This document shows positions 26,625 to 35,439 of a stretch of 64,000 nt of DNA, in pieces; the first letter of the stretch is position 1; the number at the start of each line of letters is the position of its first letter. The notes beneath the pieces were generated by a model. The model saw only the letters and a program-made list of their open reading frames with translations, had not been told where the DNA came from and did not search any database. Position numbers and translations under genes: made by a program. The stretch is taken from contig CAIZWN010000076.1 of assembly GCA_903936705.1 (NCBI GenBank), positions 1 through 64,000 on the forward strand, in the 5' to 3' direction. This DNA is from an uncultured Myxococcales bacterium (GTDB lineage Bacteria > Myxococcota_A > UBA9042 > DTJE01).

Positions 26625-26930
26625 TCACTGGGGGCTGTGTAGCGGGCGATGTGATGGCAGGCCTACGGTGGGGCCGACGACCGGTCCAGCGTTCAGGTCG
26701 AAGACCAGATTCCGGAAACGTCGTAGCCAGACGAGAGGTAGGCATCGCGCCAGGTCGTGGGCCTTCCATCCCATCTGGAAGGCGCTGTGGGTTCGGGTCC
26801 TGACGGTGTTGGCTTTGTAGAGTCGGTCGAGCCCCTTGGCCTCGGTGTGTTGGGAGATGAGGAAGACCTGGAAGCTGGCAACAGCTATGACCAGGATGAG
26901 GCGGTCGGGAGGATCTTTCAATTTGTGCTC
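26625..26930 (-). pseudogene. IS4-like transposase remnant, C-terminal part
   Basis: About 100 residues including HKLKDPPDRLILVIAVASFQ and HSAFQMGWKAHDL resemble the C-terminal end of IS4-type transposases, in which a helix after the catalytic Glu precedes an 'F.LGW' segment. No catalytic residues are left. The N-terminal frame continues antisense into wecC without family resemblance. This remnant fills most of the 26508-27074 gap, which otherwise holds the wecC promoter region. Confidence 0.42.
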
Positions 26931-26937
26931 GCGTAAC

Positions 26938-26946
26938 TGGTATACT
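26938..26946 (+). promoter_or_regulatory. Putative extended -10 promoter for wecC
   Basis: TGGTATACT matches the extended -10 form (TGnTAtAaT). It leaves a leader of ~120 nt that contains a CCTTCC-ctaaa-GGAAGG hairpin at 27003-27019. Confidence 0.4.
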
Positions 26947-27074
26947 AATCTGCGGAATCGTTCCTGCTTCGCGGCAGCTGATAGACGCAAGGCCGATAAT
27001 TCCTTCCCTAAAGGAAGGTAGGCGCACGAATCGGGCCGGTGCCGGGATGGCTTGGCTGATTCACTGGAGGCATC

Positions 27075-28412
27075 TTGAAGTGCTGCGTGCTCGGCCTGGG
27101 TTACATCGGCCTGCCTACGGCGGCTCTCCTGGCGGCGCGCGGTCATGACGTCCTGGGTGTGGACGTCGATCCACAACGGCTCGACCTGATGGTCCAAGGC
27201 GTGCTCAGGGAATCGGGCCTTATGGAACTGATCGAGGTCGGAGTTCTTTCCGGCCGGCTGAGGACCGGGACCACTGTCCACGAGGCGGACACGTTCGTTA
27301 TCTGCGTGCCCACGCCGCACGTAGCCGGTCGGCAGGACTTGACCCTGGCCGACGTCCTTGCCGCCATCGAGTCGATCGCCCCGCACCTTCGCAAGGGAAA
27401 CCTCGTTGTTCTCGAGTCGACGGTCCCGCCCGGGACGACCGACGACGTGATACGCCCTTGCCTCGACCGCCTGTCTGGGCTGTCCTGCGGCAGCGACTAC
27501 TTCCTCGCCTACTGTCCAGAGAGGGTGCTACCGGGAAACTTGGTCCACGAACTGGCGCACAACGCCAGAATTGTCGGTGGCGTTGATGACGAGAGCGGCA
27601 GAAGGGCTGCGGCCCTGTTCCGAACCATCGTCTCGGGCGAGGTGCTCGTCACCGGCTCCCGCACGGCCGAAATGTCCAAGCTAATGGAGAACACCTACGC
27701 GGCCGTGAACATCGCGCTAGCCAACGAATTGGCTTGGCTAGCAGAATATGCGGGAATAGACGTGCGGGAAGCGATCGCGCTAGCCAACCGCCACCCGCGA
27801 GTGAACTTGATGAACCCAGGTCCCGGCGTGGGTGGACACTGCATACCGGTGGATCCCTGGTTTCTGGTAGATGGGACCCCCGCTTCGGCTTGCCTTATCA
27901 GCCAGGCCCTTCGGACTAACGACGGTATGCCGGGTCGGGTCGCTTCGGCGATCGGCGATGCCCTGGCCCGCATTGGGAAGCCAATCAGCGGAGCTCGGGT
28001 CGTCCTGATGGGCGTGGCGTACAAGGGTGGGGTCGACGACGTTCGGGAATCGCCAGCTCTTGGCGTCGCCACCTGGCTTTGGGAATCGGGGGCCGATGTG
28101 ATCTTCCAGGACCCGATTGCTACGGGTTTCCCGCACCCGGTCGAGCCGGACCTCCTGGCGGCGGTTTCCGGTGCGGACGCCCTCGCTGTGATCGCCGATC
28201 ACCCGCAGTACCTGGGGCTCGAACTGCTGCTTCCGCGGTTGCGTCGGCTGATGCGCCCCAACCCGCTGTTTGTGGACACACGAGGCGTGGTGAAGTCGGC
28301 CGAAGGTTTCCTGTTCTGGCGCCTGGGTTGCGGCTTCGCCAAAGACGGCAATGTCGTGCTGAACCGTCCCGCCCAACCTGTCGTCTCCGAGGAACTACGG
28401 AAAACGTCCTGA
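27075..28412 (+). CDS. wecC: UDP-N-acetyl-D-mannosamine dehydrogenase-like enzyme
   Basis: A 445-residue member of the UDP-glucose/UDP-ManNAc 6-dehydrogenase family, which oxidises a nucleotide sugar twice with NAD+ to the uronic acid. The Rossmann motif LGLGYIGLPTA begins the protein. ESTVPPGTT lies near 114, conserved Lys near 202 (EMSKLMENTYAAVNIA), and the catalytic Cys at ~256 in GPGVGGHCIPVDPW. GVAYKGGVDDVRESP marks the C-terminal NAD-like domain. The TTG start has GGAGG 4 nt upstream. WecC is the likely member because wecB is nearby, but another sugar is possible. Confidence 0.85.
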   Translation: MKCCVLGLGYIGLPTAALLAARGHDVLGVDVDPQRLDLMVQGVLRESGLMELIEVGVLSGRLRTGTTVHEADTFVICVPTPHVAGRQDLTLADVLAAIESIAPHLRKGNLVVLESTVPPGTTDDVIRPCLDRLSGLSCGSDYFLAYCPERVLPGNLVHELAHNARIVGGVDDESGRRAAALFRTIVSGEVLVTGSRTAEMSKLMENTYAAVNIALANELAWLAEYAGIDVREAIALANRHPRVNLMNPGPGVGGHCIPVDPWFLVDGTPASACLISQALRTNDGMPGRVASAIGDALARIGKPISGARVVLMGVAYKGGVDDVRESPALGVATWLWESGADVIFQDPIATGFPHPVEPDLLAAVSGADALAVIADHPQYLGLELLLPRLRRLMRPNPLFVDTRGVVKSAEGFLFWRLGCGFAKDGNVVLNRPAQPVVSEELRKTS

Positions 28413-28560
28413 TGTCCGGAGCCGCCCGCCCGCATCCAGACGATACTGAACAAGTCAGCCTGACGGGTGTCCATCGAAAAATCGCATCACAGAGGAAAAC
28501 CTTCCGCATGCCGCCTCAGGCCTTCCAGACCAGAAATTCTCGCATCATATGAGGGCGTTC

Positions 28561-28582
28561 GTAACCGCTCGGTAAACCGCAT
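28561..28582 (+). repeat. TAACCGCTCGGTA-type element, copy 4
   Basis: Reads gtaaccgctcggtaaaccg followed by cat. From here to about 28670 the plus strand is similar to the minus strand of 17913-17810, including the GAGGTGCAACCG site and the ATG. Confidence 0.8.
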
Positions 28583-28632
28583 TCTTCCAAGAAGACGCCC
28601 CCCGGAGCACACTGCCTGCTGAGGTGCAACCG

Positions 28633-28893
28633 ATGAGCAACCCAGCCCCAGGTAATGTTTCCAGCACTGTCTCGGACCGGCCAGGTACCAATCCAGCCGT
28701 CGTGTCGCGGTGCGATCAGTTTGTTGCCGAGGCCCTGGTTGGAACGAACACCGAACGGATCGTGGAGGCTGTCAGGGATCTGCTGGACGATCCCGAGGCA
28801 AACGCTGTCATGTCCCGGGTCGTAAACCCTTATGGAGATGGGCACGCGGCCGAACGGGTCCTGGCTGCGATTGTGCAGCGATCGTCGCCATGA
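28633..28893 (+). CDS. Mosaic ORF with a duplicated WecB C-terminus
   Basis: An 86-residue ORF (ATG 28633, GAGG upstream). Residues 1-10 resemble the small ORF at 17725. Residues ~24-35 come from a 36-bp segment also present at 52680-52715. Residues ~35-86 copy the C-terminal end of WecB (VGTNTERIV, VVNPYGDGH, AERVLAAIVQRSS). It lacks all WecB catalytic residues, so it cannot be an epimerase; it is probably a recombination product that kept an open frame. It converges on the next gene with 12 bp between stops. Confidence 0.55.
   Translation: MSNPAPGNVSSTVSDRPGTNPAVVSRCDQFVAEALVGTNTERIVEAVRDLLDDPEANAVMSRVVNPYGDGHAAERVLAAIVQRSSP
28702..28737. repeat. 36-bp dispersed repeat, copy 1
   Basis: gtgtcgcggtgcgatcag and the following 18 bases match 52680-52715 at 32 of 36 positions, all differences being C/T transitions. 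Confidence 0.8.
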
Positions 28894-28899
28894 TCTGAC
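28735..28899. repeat. Partial duplication of the wecB 3' end
   Basis: About 165 bp corresponding to 20438-20602, extending a few bases past the coding end (tgacc at both). Roughly 85% identical by eye, so the duplication is not recent. Confidence 0.85.
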
Positions 28900-28905
28900 C
28901 CGGGG

Positions 28906-29907
28906 TCACGGGATGAGGGCGCGCTTCAACTCGTACCCCGCAGCTTCAATTGCGAATGCAACCCCGCGAAGTCCGTTTCCAGCCACGTTCAGGACCAGCG
29001 AACCGTGGAAGCCGCAGCCCGAGCATAAGGCCCGTGGCACCCGCGGTACGTCTTCTATAGGGAACAATCCGCCCGTCCAGCGTGCCCTGGTGGGTACCAG
29101 GACCCGATCGCATGGCCGGATGGTCCCGTCAGCCTCGACCACGAAGAAGAGTCTGCCCCCCATGCACTCCAGCGGAAGCCCCTGTCGTCCCCTGATCATC
29201 CCGAGATCGAAGGGCATGTTTCCAAGCGCAGGATGCCTGCGGACCATGTGCCGGAACAGGTGGTCGGCCACGCGGTCCCGTGCTTCCCGGGGGGGCGCAA
29301 GATCCTCACCTGCACGACCTTCATGCGCATGGAACGCCTGGAACACCACTTGGGCATCGAGGCCTCGCGCCAGTTCCAGAAGGTGTTCGACGATCTCGAC
29401 GGAACAGTTGAACTTCGTTAGGGTTGTCGTCAGCCGGACCGGGATTGCCTGGCGCCTGGCCGCCTCGATCCCCAGGATTGCCGCATCGAACGAGGCCCTG
29501 CCGCGAAGGCGATCGTTGATTTCCTGAGGGCCGTCCAGGCTTACCTTGATCTCGTCCAGGCCGACCGCCCGATCGGGATGCATCGCAAGGGCCCCACCGG
29601 ACGTGTTGGCCGAGACGTGGATTCCGAACTGTCGGGCGCGCTGGGTCAGGGCGCCCAGATCCTCGCGCAGGAACGGTTCGCCGCCCGAGAATGACAATCG
29701 TTGAAGGCCCGCGCGCCCGAGTGCTTCCACCAGCGACAGGGCTTCGGTTGCAGTCAACTCCGGTTCGTCGTCCGGCTTCGACCGTGCGCAGCAATAGGAA
29801 CAGCCGCGATCGCACCGGCGGGTCACGTTCCACCGGACCGCGACGGGCCCCCGTACCAGGGAGCGTGCCAGGACCGCCATTCGGACTGCCGCATCGACAA
29901 CGCCCAT
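28906..29907 (-). CDS. Radical SAM protein with SPASM-like C-terminus
   Basis: A 333-residue protein with CDRGCSYC near residue 32, SFSGGEPFLRED near 73, SLDGP near 122, and C-terminal Cys residues in GTIRPCDRV and CSGCGFHG that suggest one auxiliary cluster. The start ATG 29907 lies 4 nt after the stop of the DegT-like gene and has GAGG 8 nt upstream, so the two are translationally coupled. Related to the proteins at 25353 and 36400. A DegT/radical SAM pair would fit synthesis of a modified amino sugar. Substrate unknown. Confidence 0.85.
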   Translation of the reverse strand: MGVVDAAVRMAVLARSLVRGPVAVRWNVTRRCDRGCSYCCARSKPDDEPELTATEALSLVEALGRAGLQRLSFSGGEPFLREDLGALTQRARQFGIHVSANTSGGALAMHPDRAVGLDEIKVSLDGPQEINDRLRGRASFDAAILGIEAARRQAIPVRLTTTLTKFNCSVEIVEHLLELARGLDAQVVFQAFHAHEGRAGEDLAPPREARDRVADHLFRHMVRRHPALGNMPFDLGMIRGRQGLPLECMGGRLFFVVEADGTIRPCDRVLVPTRARWTGGLFPIEDVPRVPRALCSGCGFHGSLVLNVAGNGLRGVAFAIEAAGYELKRALIP

Positions 29908-29911
29908 CGGG

Positions 29912-31138
29912 TCATCCTCGCGAAAGGCGACGGAGGGCGTCAGCCACGCGCTCCACCTGTCGGTCGTTCAGGCCGTCGGCAAACGGGATCTGCAGCGCGT
30001 GCGCAACACCATCCCGAACCCCGGGGTAGGAATCGATACCAGCTGGATCCAGGCAAGGGACCAGCGGACTTCCCCGTGCCGTGCCGATCCCCTCCTTCCA
30101 GAGGCGGTCGGCCATCCCCGCCGGATCTGGAACGCGTACGACGTACATGTATCTTCCGTGCCCGGTCTCTTTCTGCCGGGGAGGACGTTCGACCAGCCCA
30201 TCGTTTCCGATCGCGGCATCGTATGCAGCCCAGATCCGATCCAGCCTGGCCTTCCTGACGTCCCACGCATCCACCTGCGCCAGTCCCAGCATGGCCTGGA
30301 GGGGCGACAGGCCCATCGTGTCCCCACGACCCAAGCCGACCAGCGACCCGTAACTTGACCGCGCGCCCTCGAACAGGCCCCGGTTCTCGAAGATCATGTG
30401 GGTGGCAACGTACCCCGGTGCAGCAAACAGGAGGTTTCGTTCGATCGAGTAGGTGGCCAGTTGCAGCAGCGCGCGGGCCCCCTTTCGCCTGTTTCGATCG
30501 ATCATGGAGCGAACCTTCGAGGCCAGTGCATCGTCGCGGGTGACGACGGCCCCGCCGCCCAGGGTGTTGATCGATTTCCGGGCCTGGAAACTGAGGATTC
30601 CCGCAATGCCGGTCACGCCTGCCGTTCGTCCGCCCGCTTCCGTACCGAAAGCATGGGCACAATCCTCGACCATCACCAGTCCCTGGCGGGAGCAGGTGTT
30701 GGAGAGTGCTTCGAGACGGCAGGGCAGTCCGAACATGTGGGTCGCAACCAGGACGCCCCCTGCGCCTTCGCGTGCGATGCGGTGGTCCAGATCCTCCGGG
30801 TCGAGGTTGTAGTCGGCGGCGATGTCGGCAAAACGCGGCGACAGTCCGCTTGCCGCCACCGCAGGAAGCAGGCCGTCGTATGTGTTGACCGGCAACCAGA
30901 TAGGCGAGCCTCGCTCGAGGTCGAGGGCTTCGAGGATTGCTCGCAACGCCACGCGACCGGAACTCGTGGCGATGACGTGCGGTACACCCAACCGTGACGC
31001 GACTGCCTCCTCGAACTTTCTGACGGCATTGCTTCTGGCGTCGGAATCCGTCAGCCATCTTCGCAAGACCCAGGAGGATCGGACCAGGGGACTGAATGCC
31101 CGGTGAGGAATGGGGTCCGGCAGCAACGGCACCGGCAT
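29912..31138 (-). CDS. DegT/DnrJ/EryC1-type PLP-dependent enzyme
   Basis: A 408-residue fold-type I enzyme of the sugar aminotransferase family. The PLP-lysine is K188 in SFQARKSINTLGGGAV and the cofactor-binding Asp is near 159 in VEDCAHAFG. ATSSGRVAL near 57 is the substrate/PLP phosphate loop. ATG 31138 is preferred because GAGGGA lies 8 nt upstream; a longer frame to 31216 is possible. Family members aminate keto-sugars, and some dehydrate or epimerise them. It is followed by a radical SAM gene at 4 nt. Confidence 0.85.
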   Translation of the reverse strand: MPVPLLPDPIPHRAFSPLVRSSWVLRRWLTDSDARSNAVRKFEEAVASRLGVPHVIATSSGRVALRAILEALDLERGSPIWLPVNTYDGLLPAVAASGLSPRFADIAADYNLDPEDLDHRIAREGAGGVLVATHMFGLPCRLEALSNTCSRQGLVMVEDCAHAFGTEAGGRTAGVTGIAGILSFQARKSINTLGGGAVVTRDDALASKVRSMIDRNRRKGARALLQLATYSIERNLLFAAPGYVATHMIFENRGLFEGARSSYGSLVGLGRGDTMGLSPLQAMLGLAQVDAWDVRKARLDRIWAAYDAAIGNDGLVERPPRQKETGHGRYMYVVRVPDPAGMADRLWKEGIGTARGSPLVPCLDPAGIDSYPGVRDGVAHALQIPFADGLNDRQVERVADALRRLSRG

Positions 31139-31270
31139 GGATACGTTCCCTCGAGTTCGGTGAAGGGCCGCCAGCATGATGTCGGCTCGCCCGGGAACTG
31201 TCAAATGACCGGACAATCGGTTGGACCAACTGACGCCGGACGGTTTCGAGGTGATGGGGCAACGTGAACG

Positions 31271-32746
31271 TCAGTGGGAAGTCGTCGAATCCTCGCGGTC
31301 CTCGCAACCGGACTGGACCTTCCGAGACCGATCAAAATGAAGCGCGCCGCCCAGCATACGCATTGCGGTGCGGGCGCTGCGCCAGGTTTCGTCGGCGCTG
31401 CGCATGCGACCGAGGGCCTTCAGGACGTATCCAGGTCGGTAGTAGAAGGCGATGTAGGCGAATTTCGTCCAGGCCTCGATGGCGTCCTCGCCAATCGTGC
31501 TCCACAAATTGGGGACACGCGATGGCACTGGCAGCCCGCGGACCCAGTCCTCCCAGTAGTCGCTCCCGGTTCGTTCGACCAGTTCCTTCTGGAGATCCGA
31601 CCCGGGCTTTGCGATCATCCGGGAGAACTGAGCGTAGTCAATCGGAAGGCTTAATGCGTACCGGATTGTGTGCAAGGCCGATGCGTGGGTCTCGCCCGGA
31701 ACCCCGATCATGAAGAACCCCAGGGCCCGGATTCCCGTATCCCGCATTTCCTGCAGTCGTTCACGAACGCGGTCCATGGATAGATTCTTGCGTAGCAGCG
31801 AGAGTGCCGCGGGTTCGGGGGTCTCGATCCCGACGTAGATTTGTCGACATCCAGACTTTCTTGCCAGCTCCAGGATCTCGCGATCCAGGCGATCGAGACC
31901 CGCTCTGCACGACCATTCGAGGTCCAGGTGCTCGTCGATCAGTCGTTGGCAGAACTCCATCGACCATTTTCGGTTTACGAAGAAATCCGCATCGAAGAAG
32001 TCGATCTCCCGAACGCCGTGGACCTGGTGGCATTCCCGGATCTCTGCCATGACCCGGTCGATGGGATTCCGATACCTTGGGCGAGAGGGAATGGCACAGT
32101 AGCGGCAGGGCATCGGGCAGCCGGTTGAGGTTACCATCACTGTGAAATTGCGTCGCTGGGACACAATCGAGTGGTAGAGGGCATTGGGCAACAGGTGCCG
32201 AGCGGGCGGCGGCATGTGCAGGTAGGGATTGGGCACCGGATCGATCGGACCAATGATGACGGACCCGTTGGGATCCCGGGCCACAACTTCCGGTAGGCCG
32301 ACTGGATCCCGCCCGTGTTCGATCGCATCCAGCAGGGCCGGCAGGCCTTGAACCCCGAAATGGAGGATCCCGTAGTCGATGGCATCACATGTCAGCGTGG
32401 CTGCGGGGTACAACTGGACGTTGATCCCGCCGGCAACCACCGGAATGCCGAAAGCCATCTTCAGTTCTCGCATCCACCGTGTGGTTTGACGGAACATGTA
32501 GGTCGTCAGGGTGAAGGCGAGGATGTCCGGTTCGAAGGGGCGCAGTTCCCGGATGACGTCTTCGACGTTCAGCCTGCGGGCGTTAGCGTCCACAATGCGA
32601 ACTTCATGTCCAGCGGCTTCGGCAATCGAGGCGGCGTAGGCCAGGCTGATCGGGGGAAGGCGGCCGAAATCCTCATCGACGATCTTCAGGTTCTCCTCGA
32701 ACACTTCGTGTCCGAGAGGGGCGTAGATGAACGCGACCTTCAGCAC
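31271..32746 (-). CDS. B12-binding radical SAM protein
   Basis: A 491-residue protein from GTG 32746, which has GGAGG 5 nt upstream and gives the canonical N-terminus (M)LKVAFIYAPLGHE. A frame reaching back to 33142 contains only atypical sequence. The cobalamin-type domain has VVAGGINVQLYP. The radical SAM motif is CPMPCRYC near residue 200. FFMIGVPGETHAS and AFYYRPGYVLKAL complete the family pattern. It lies 132 bp upstream of the DegT gene on the same strand and divergent from the DegT gene at 32971. Substrate unknown. Confidence 0.88.
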   Translation of the reverse strand: MLKVAFIYAPLGHEVFEENLKIVDEDFGRLPPISLAYAASIAEAAGHEVRIVDANARRLNVEDVIRELRPFEPDILAFTLTTYMFRQTTRWMRELKMAFGIPVVAGGINVQLYPAATLTCDAIDYGILHFGVQGLPALLDAIEHGRDPVGLPEVVARDPNGSVIIGPIDPVPNPYLHMPPPARHLLPNALYHSIVSQRRNFTVMVTSTGCPMPCRYCAIPSRPRYRNPIDRVMAEIRECHQVHGVREIDFFDADFFVNRKWSMEFCQRLIDEHLDLEWSCRAGLDRLDREILELARKSGCRQIYVGIETPEPAALSLLRKNLSMDRVRERLQEMRDTGIRALGFFMIGVPGETHASALHTIRYALSLPIDYAQFSRMIAKPGSDLQKELVERTGSDYWEDWVRGLPVPSRVPNLWSTIGEDAIEAWTKFAYIAFYYRPGYVLKALGRMRSADETWRSARTAMRMLGGALHFDRSRKVQSGCEDREDSTTSH

Positions 32747-32970
32747 CCACGCCTCCGTGGATCGTTCGCCGGGCGGGCGCCGCACCTTCCAGCGGCACGT
32801 TCGCGGTGAAGAAGGTAGCGGCAAGCTTGCTGGAATGCAAGGACGTTGCCTTGCCGGCTTGACCCGACGGAAGCCACGGTTGAGTGGCGGAGGTTCAGGG
32901 GGCCGTTGACGCGGGGGTACGCGTCGGCAAGAATGTTCTTGATCCAGCCACGTCAGGCAGGCGGTCCCAG

Positions 32971-34209
32971 ATGACGACGCGACAGGCCCTTCCCCTTTAC
33001 CATACCAGCGTGTCGTCGCTTCGGGTCCGCGATTTCCTTGACGTTCGGTTGTCGGCGAACGCTGCCTACTGGAGATCGGTCGAGGAATTTGAATCGGCCT
33101 ACGGATCGGCTCACGGTGCCGCCGAGGCCGTTCTGGTGCCAACTGGGCGAGACGGGCTCAGATTCATCCTCGAATTCCTGCGGACGCCAGGGCGCACGAG
33201 GGTCGTGGTTCCGGCCCTGGGTGACAGCAGTATCATGGAGATGGTTCTGGACGCGGGCCTGGTGCCGGTTCCTGCCCCCGTCAGGCCGTCGGACGGAACT
33301 CTGGATCTCGGTCGGGTCGAGCCGCTGCTCGATCGGCACGTTCTTGCGGTGATTCCCGTCCATCTTTTCGGGAGGGCGTGCCAGGTGGAGCGGCTTGCCG
33401 AAATGACATCCCGGCAGGGCATCCAACTGGTAGAGGACTGTGCCCACGCGCCCCTGACCCAGCATCAAGGCCGGTGGTTAGGGACGTTCGGCATCGCATC
33501 GTTTACAAGTTTCGCACCCTTCAAGCTCATTGATTGCGGGGGAGGCGGGATGGTGCTGACCAACGACCGGCGACTTGCCGCCGCAGTCCGCGCGGTTGCC
33601 AGGCGCCATGTTCCGATAGGACTCGGATCCCTGGCAGCCCGAAGTCTCGCGTCAGTGGCGCTGTCCCTGGGAACGTCCCGCATGCCGTACGACCTGGTCG
33701 GTCACCCGCTGTACCTTCGGATGGGCAGCGGCGGTCATGCGGTCCGCTTCTACGAGGATCGCGTTCGGCCTCTGTTGAAGCACGGGGCGGACGAGGGCGT
33801 TCGAGGTCTTCCTGCCTTGCCGTTCGTGAGGTCCGGCTTGCGGCAGTTGATCGGACTGGCGTCTCGCCTTGGTAATCAACAGCGACTTGCCGGGCTTTTA
33901 AGGCGAGGTCTTCCTCTGGGTTTGCTTCTCGAGGGCGATGCCGGTTCCGGCTCGTCGGAATACGCGCAGGTCGCATCCTTTGCCGATCGGGACCGTGCCA
34001 TGCGAGTGCTGGTCCGTCGTGGGATCGATGCTGTACCGAACCCTGCCGAGGCGTGGGGCGATTGTCCGGTGGCCAGAAGGCTTCAGCGGGAGGGAGTCCT
34101 GCTTCCCTGGTTCGACAAAATGGCCGACCAGGACGTGGACCTTCTGAGGAAGGCGTTGGTCGAAGCCGCCGGGACGATCGGTCACGGACCTGGGGCGGCG
34201 TTCGACTGA
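32971..34209 (+). CDS. DegT/DnrJ/EryC1-type PLP-dependent enzyme, second copy
   Basis: A 412-residue fold-type I PLP enzyme. The Schiff-base Lys is K185 in SFAPFKLIDCGGGGMV, the PLP-binding Asp is near 156 in VEDCAHAPL, and VPTGRDGLRF near 57 is the phosphate loop. It is only distantly similar to the DegT protein at 29912, so it probably acts on another sugar. ATG 32971 is chosen since family homology begins soon after; the ribosome site is modest. Its last 28 bp overlap the end of the convergent SGNH gene. Confidence 0.83.
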   Translation: MTTRQALPLYHTSVSSLRVRDFLDVRLSANAAYWRSVEEFESAYGSAHGAAEAVLVPTGRDGLRFILEFLRTPGRTRVVVPALGDSSIMEMVLDAGLVPVPAPVRPSDGTLDLGRVEPLLDRHVLAVIPVHLFGRACQVERLAEMTSRQGIQLVEDCAHAPLTQHQGRWLGTFGIASFTSFAPFKLIDCGGGGMVLTNDRRLAAAVRAVARRHVPIGLGSLAARSLASVALSLGTSRMPYDLVGHPLYLRMGSGGHAVRFYEDRVRPLLKHGADEGVRGLPALPFVRSGLRQLIGLASRLGNQQRLAGLLRRGLPLGLLLEGDAGSGSSEYAQVASFADRDRAMRVLVRRGIDAVPNPAEAWGDCPVARRLQREGVLLPWFDKMADQDVDLLRKALVEAAGTIGHGPGAAFD

Positions 34210-35435
34210 GGCGGCCGGTCCGCGTCGGTTTTCGTGCCCTGATTGGCGGGAACAGACTGCCACCACTTCAGAATCTCGTTTGCGATGATTTGCCCGGCGA
34301 TCGCATGTGCCGACTCGTTCCAATGCCCATCGCCGGGAGGCGTGTTTGCGAAGCCGTGCAGGAAGACGCCGTCGCGGTCCGCGATCTGCTGAAGCCTCGG
34401 CGCGAGCGTGATCACTGGGACGTCGTGATCTGCGCAGAACTTCCGGATCCGGTTGTCCGCGTAGAACAGGTCGTCTATGGATATGGAATCCATGAAGCGT
34501 TTCCGGACTGCAGCGTCAGGGAAGACCTGGATCGGGTTGCTGAGCGTGACTATGGCGAAGGATGCCCCCGTTTCCGCCACCGCCGTCTTCATTTCCAGCA
34601 GCAGCAGTTGCGTCACCTCCCATGCGCTTGCAAGTTCGGGTGCGTCGGGACGCACGTAGCTTGCCGTGAAGGTTACGAGGCCTCCCAGGAGGTCAGATTC
34701 CTCGCCTTTCCTCTTCCTCTCGCGGGAGCGCTTGAACTCGATGAACTTGTCGTAGATCGCGTCCAGATCGATGACCTCGGCGATGCGCAACCGGTCGCGC
34801 AGACCGAGGTAGGCGCGGTACCAATCTCCCATCCGGATTCCCAGGGCCCGCGCGTCCGCAAACGATAAGTCCAGCGTCAGGCGTCCCTGGTCGATCCGGT
34901 AGAACGGACAGTTGGCAGCCTTTGTGTTCAGGACAGGCGAGTTCTCGACGATGTCGTTTTCGGTGGTAATCTGCAGCAGGACCAGATCCGGGTTATAGGA
35001 CCTGACGTCCTGCTGGAACGTCAGTAGCTCCTGGGCGGTTCCGTACCCTCGGACACCGAAGTTGAGAACCTCGACATTGCGACCGGTGTCCGTCATTCGC
35101 TGGTTGAGCGTCCGTTCCAGCTCGGACCAGTACGTGGATTCCAGCGGCACCTGATACGCGTCCGAGTACGAGTCGCCCACGATAGCGATCCGGTATGTCC
35201 CGGGTGTCTTTTCGACGCTTCGCTCCCGGTCTCGATACCCTGCGCTGTTGACGTGGATCCATGCCTTGCCCTCGCCGTCCTGCCAGCCTTCGGCCCCGGG
35301 TTTTAAAGCCCAGCCTCTTCGGTCGTCGTACTGGTAGAAGTATGGCCTGTGGATATCAAGCAGCCGTAAAGCGGCTTCGCCTATCGCCAGGCCGAGCAGC
35401 GTGCCTGCAGCCAGCATCAACAGCTTCCATCGCAC
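34182..35435 (-). CDS. Membrane-anchored SGNH/GDSL-type hydrolase, second copy
   Basis: A 417-residue protein with an N-terminal transmembrane anchor (about 5-25) and an extracytoplasmic SGNH domain. Block I is IVGDSYSDA near residue 85, with VLNFGVRGYGTAQE next; the catalytic His is in GDGHWNESAH near 385. GTG 35435 (GGAAG 7 nt upstream) starts 4 nt after the stop of the preceding membrane protein, so they are coupled. Likely O-acetyl transfer or removal on the exported product, by analogy with AlgX/DltD-type proteins. Paralogue: 15366-16376. Confidence 0.78.
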   Translation of the reverse strand: MRWKLLMLAAGTLLGLAIGEAALRLLDIHRPYFYQYDDRRGWALKPGAEGWQDGEGKAWIHVNSAGYRDRERSVEKTPGTYRIAIVGDSYSDAYQVPLESTYWSELERTLNQRMTDTGRNVEVLNFGVRGYGTAQELLTFQQDVRSYNPDLVLLQITTENDIVENSPVLNTKAANCPFYRIDQGRLTLDLSFADARALGIRMGDWYRAYLGLRDRLRIAEVIDLDAIYDKFIEFKRSRERKRKGEESDLLGGLVTFTASYVRPDAPELASAWEVTQLLLLEMKTAVAETGASFAIVTLSNPIQVFPDAAVRKRFMDSISIDDLFYADNRIRKFCADHDVPVITLAPRLQQIADRDGVFLHGFANTPPGDGHWNESAHAIAGQIIANEILKWWQSVPANQGTKTDADRPPQSNAAPGP

Positions 35436-35439
35436 CGCG

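Noticed and set aside
27003-27019. Rho-independent terminator (CCTTCC/GGAAGG hairpin)
   Set aside because: Only a 6-bp stem, no T-tract on either strand; it lies in the wecC leader and could at most be a weak leader structure.
30398-30997. 199-residue plus-strand ORF
   Set aside because: Antisense shadow of the DegT gene at 29912-31138.
32747-33142. N-terminal extension of the B12 radical SAM gene to 33142
   Set aside because: The extension is Arg/Pro/Ser-rich and overlaps the divergent DegT gene; GTG 32746 has GGAGG and gives the canonical first strand.
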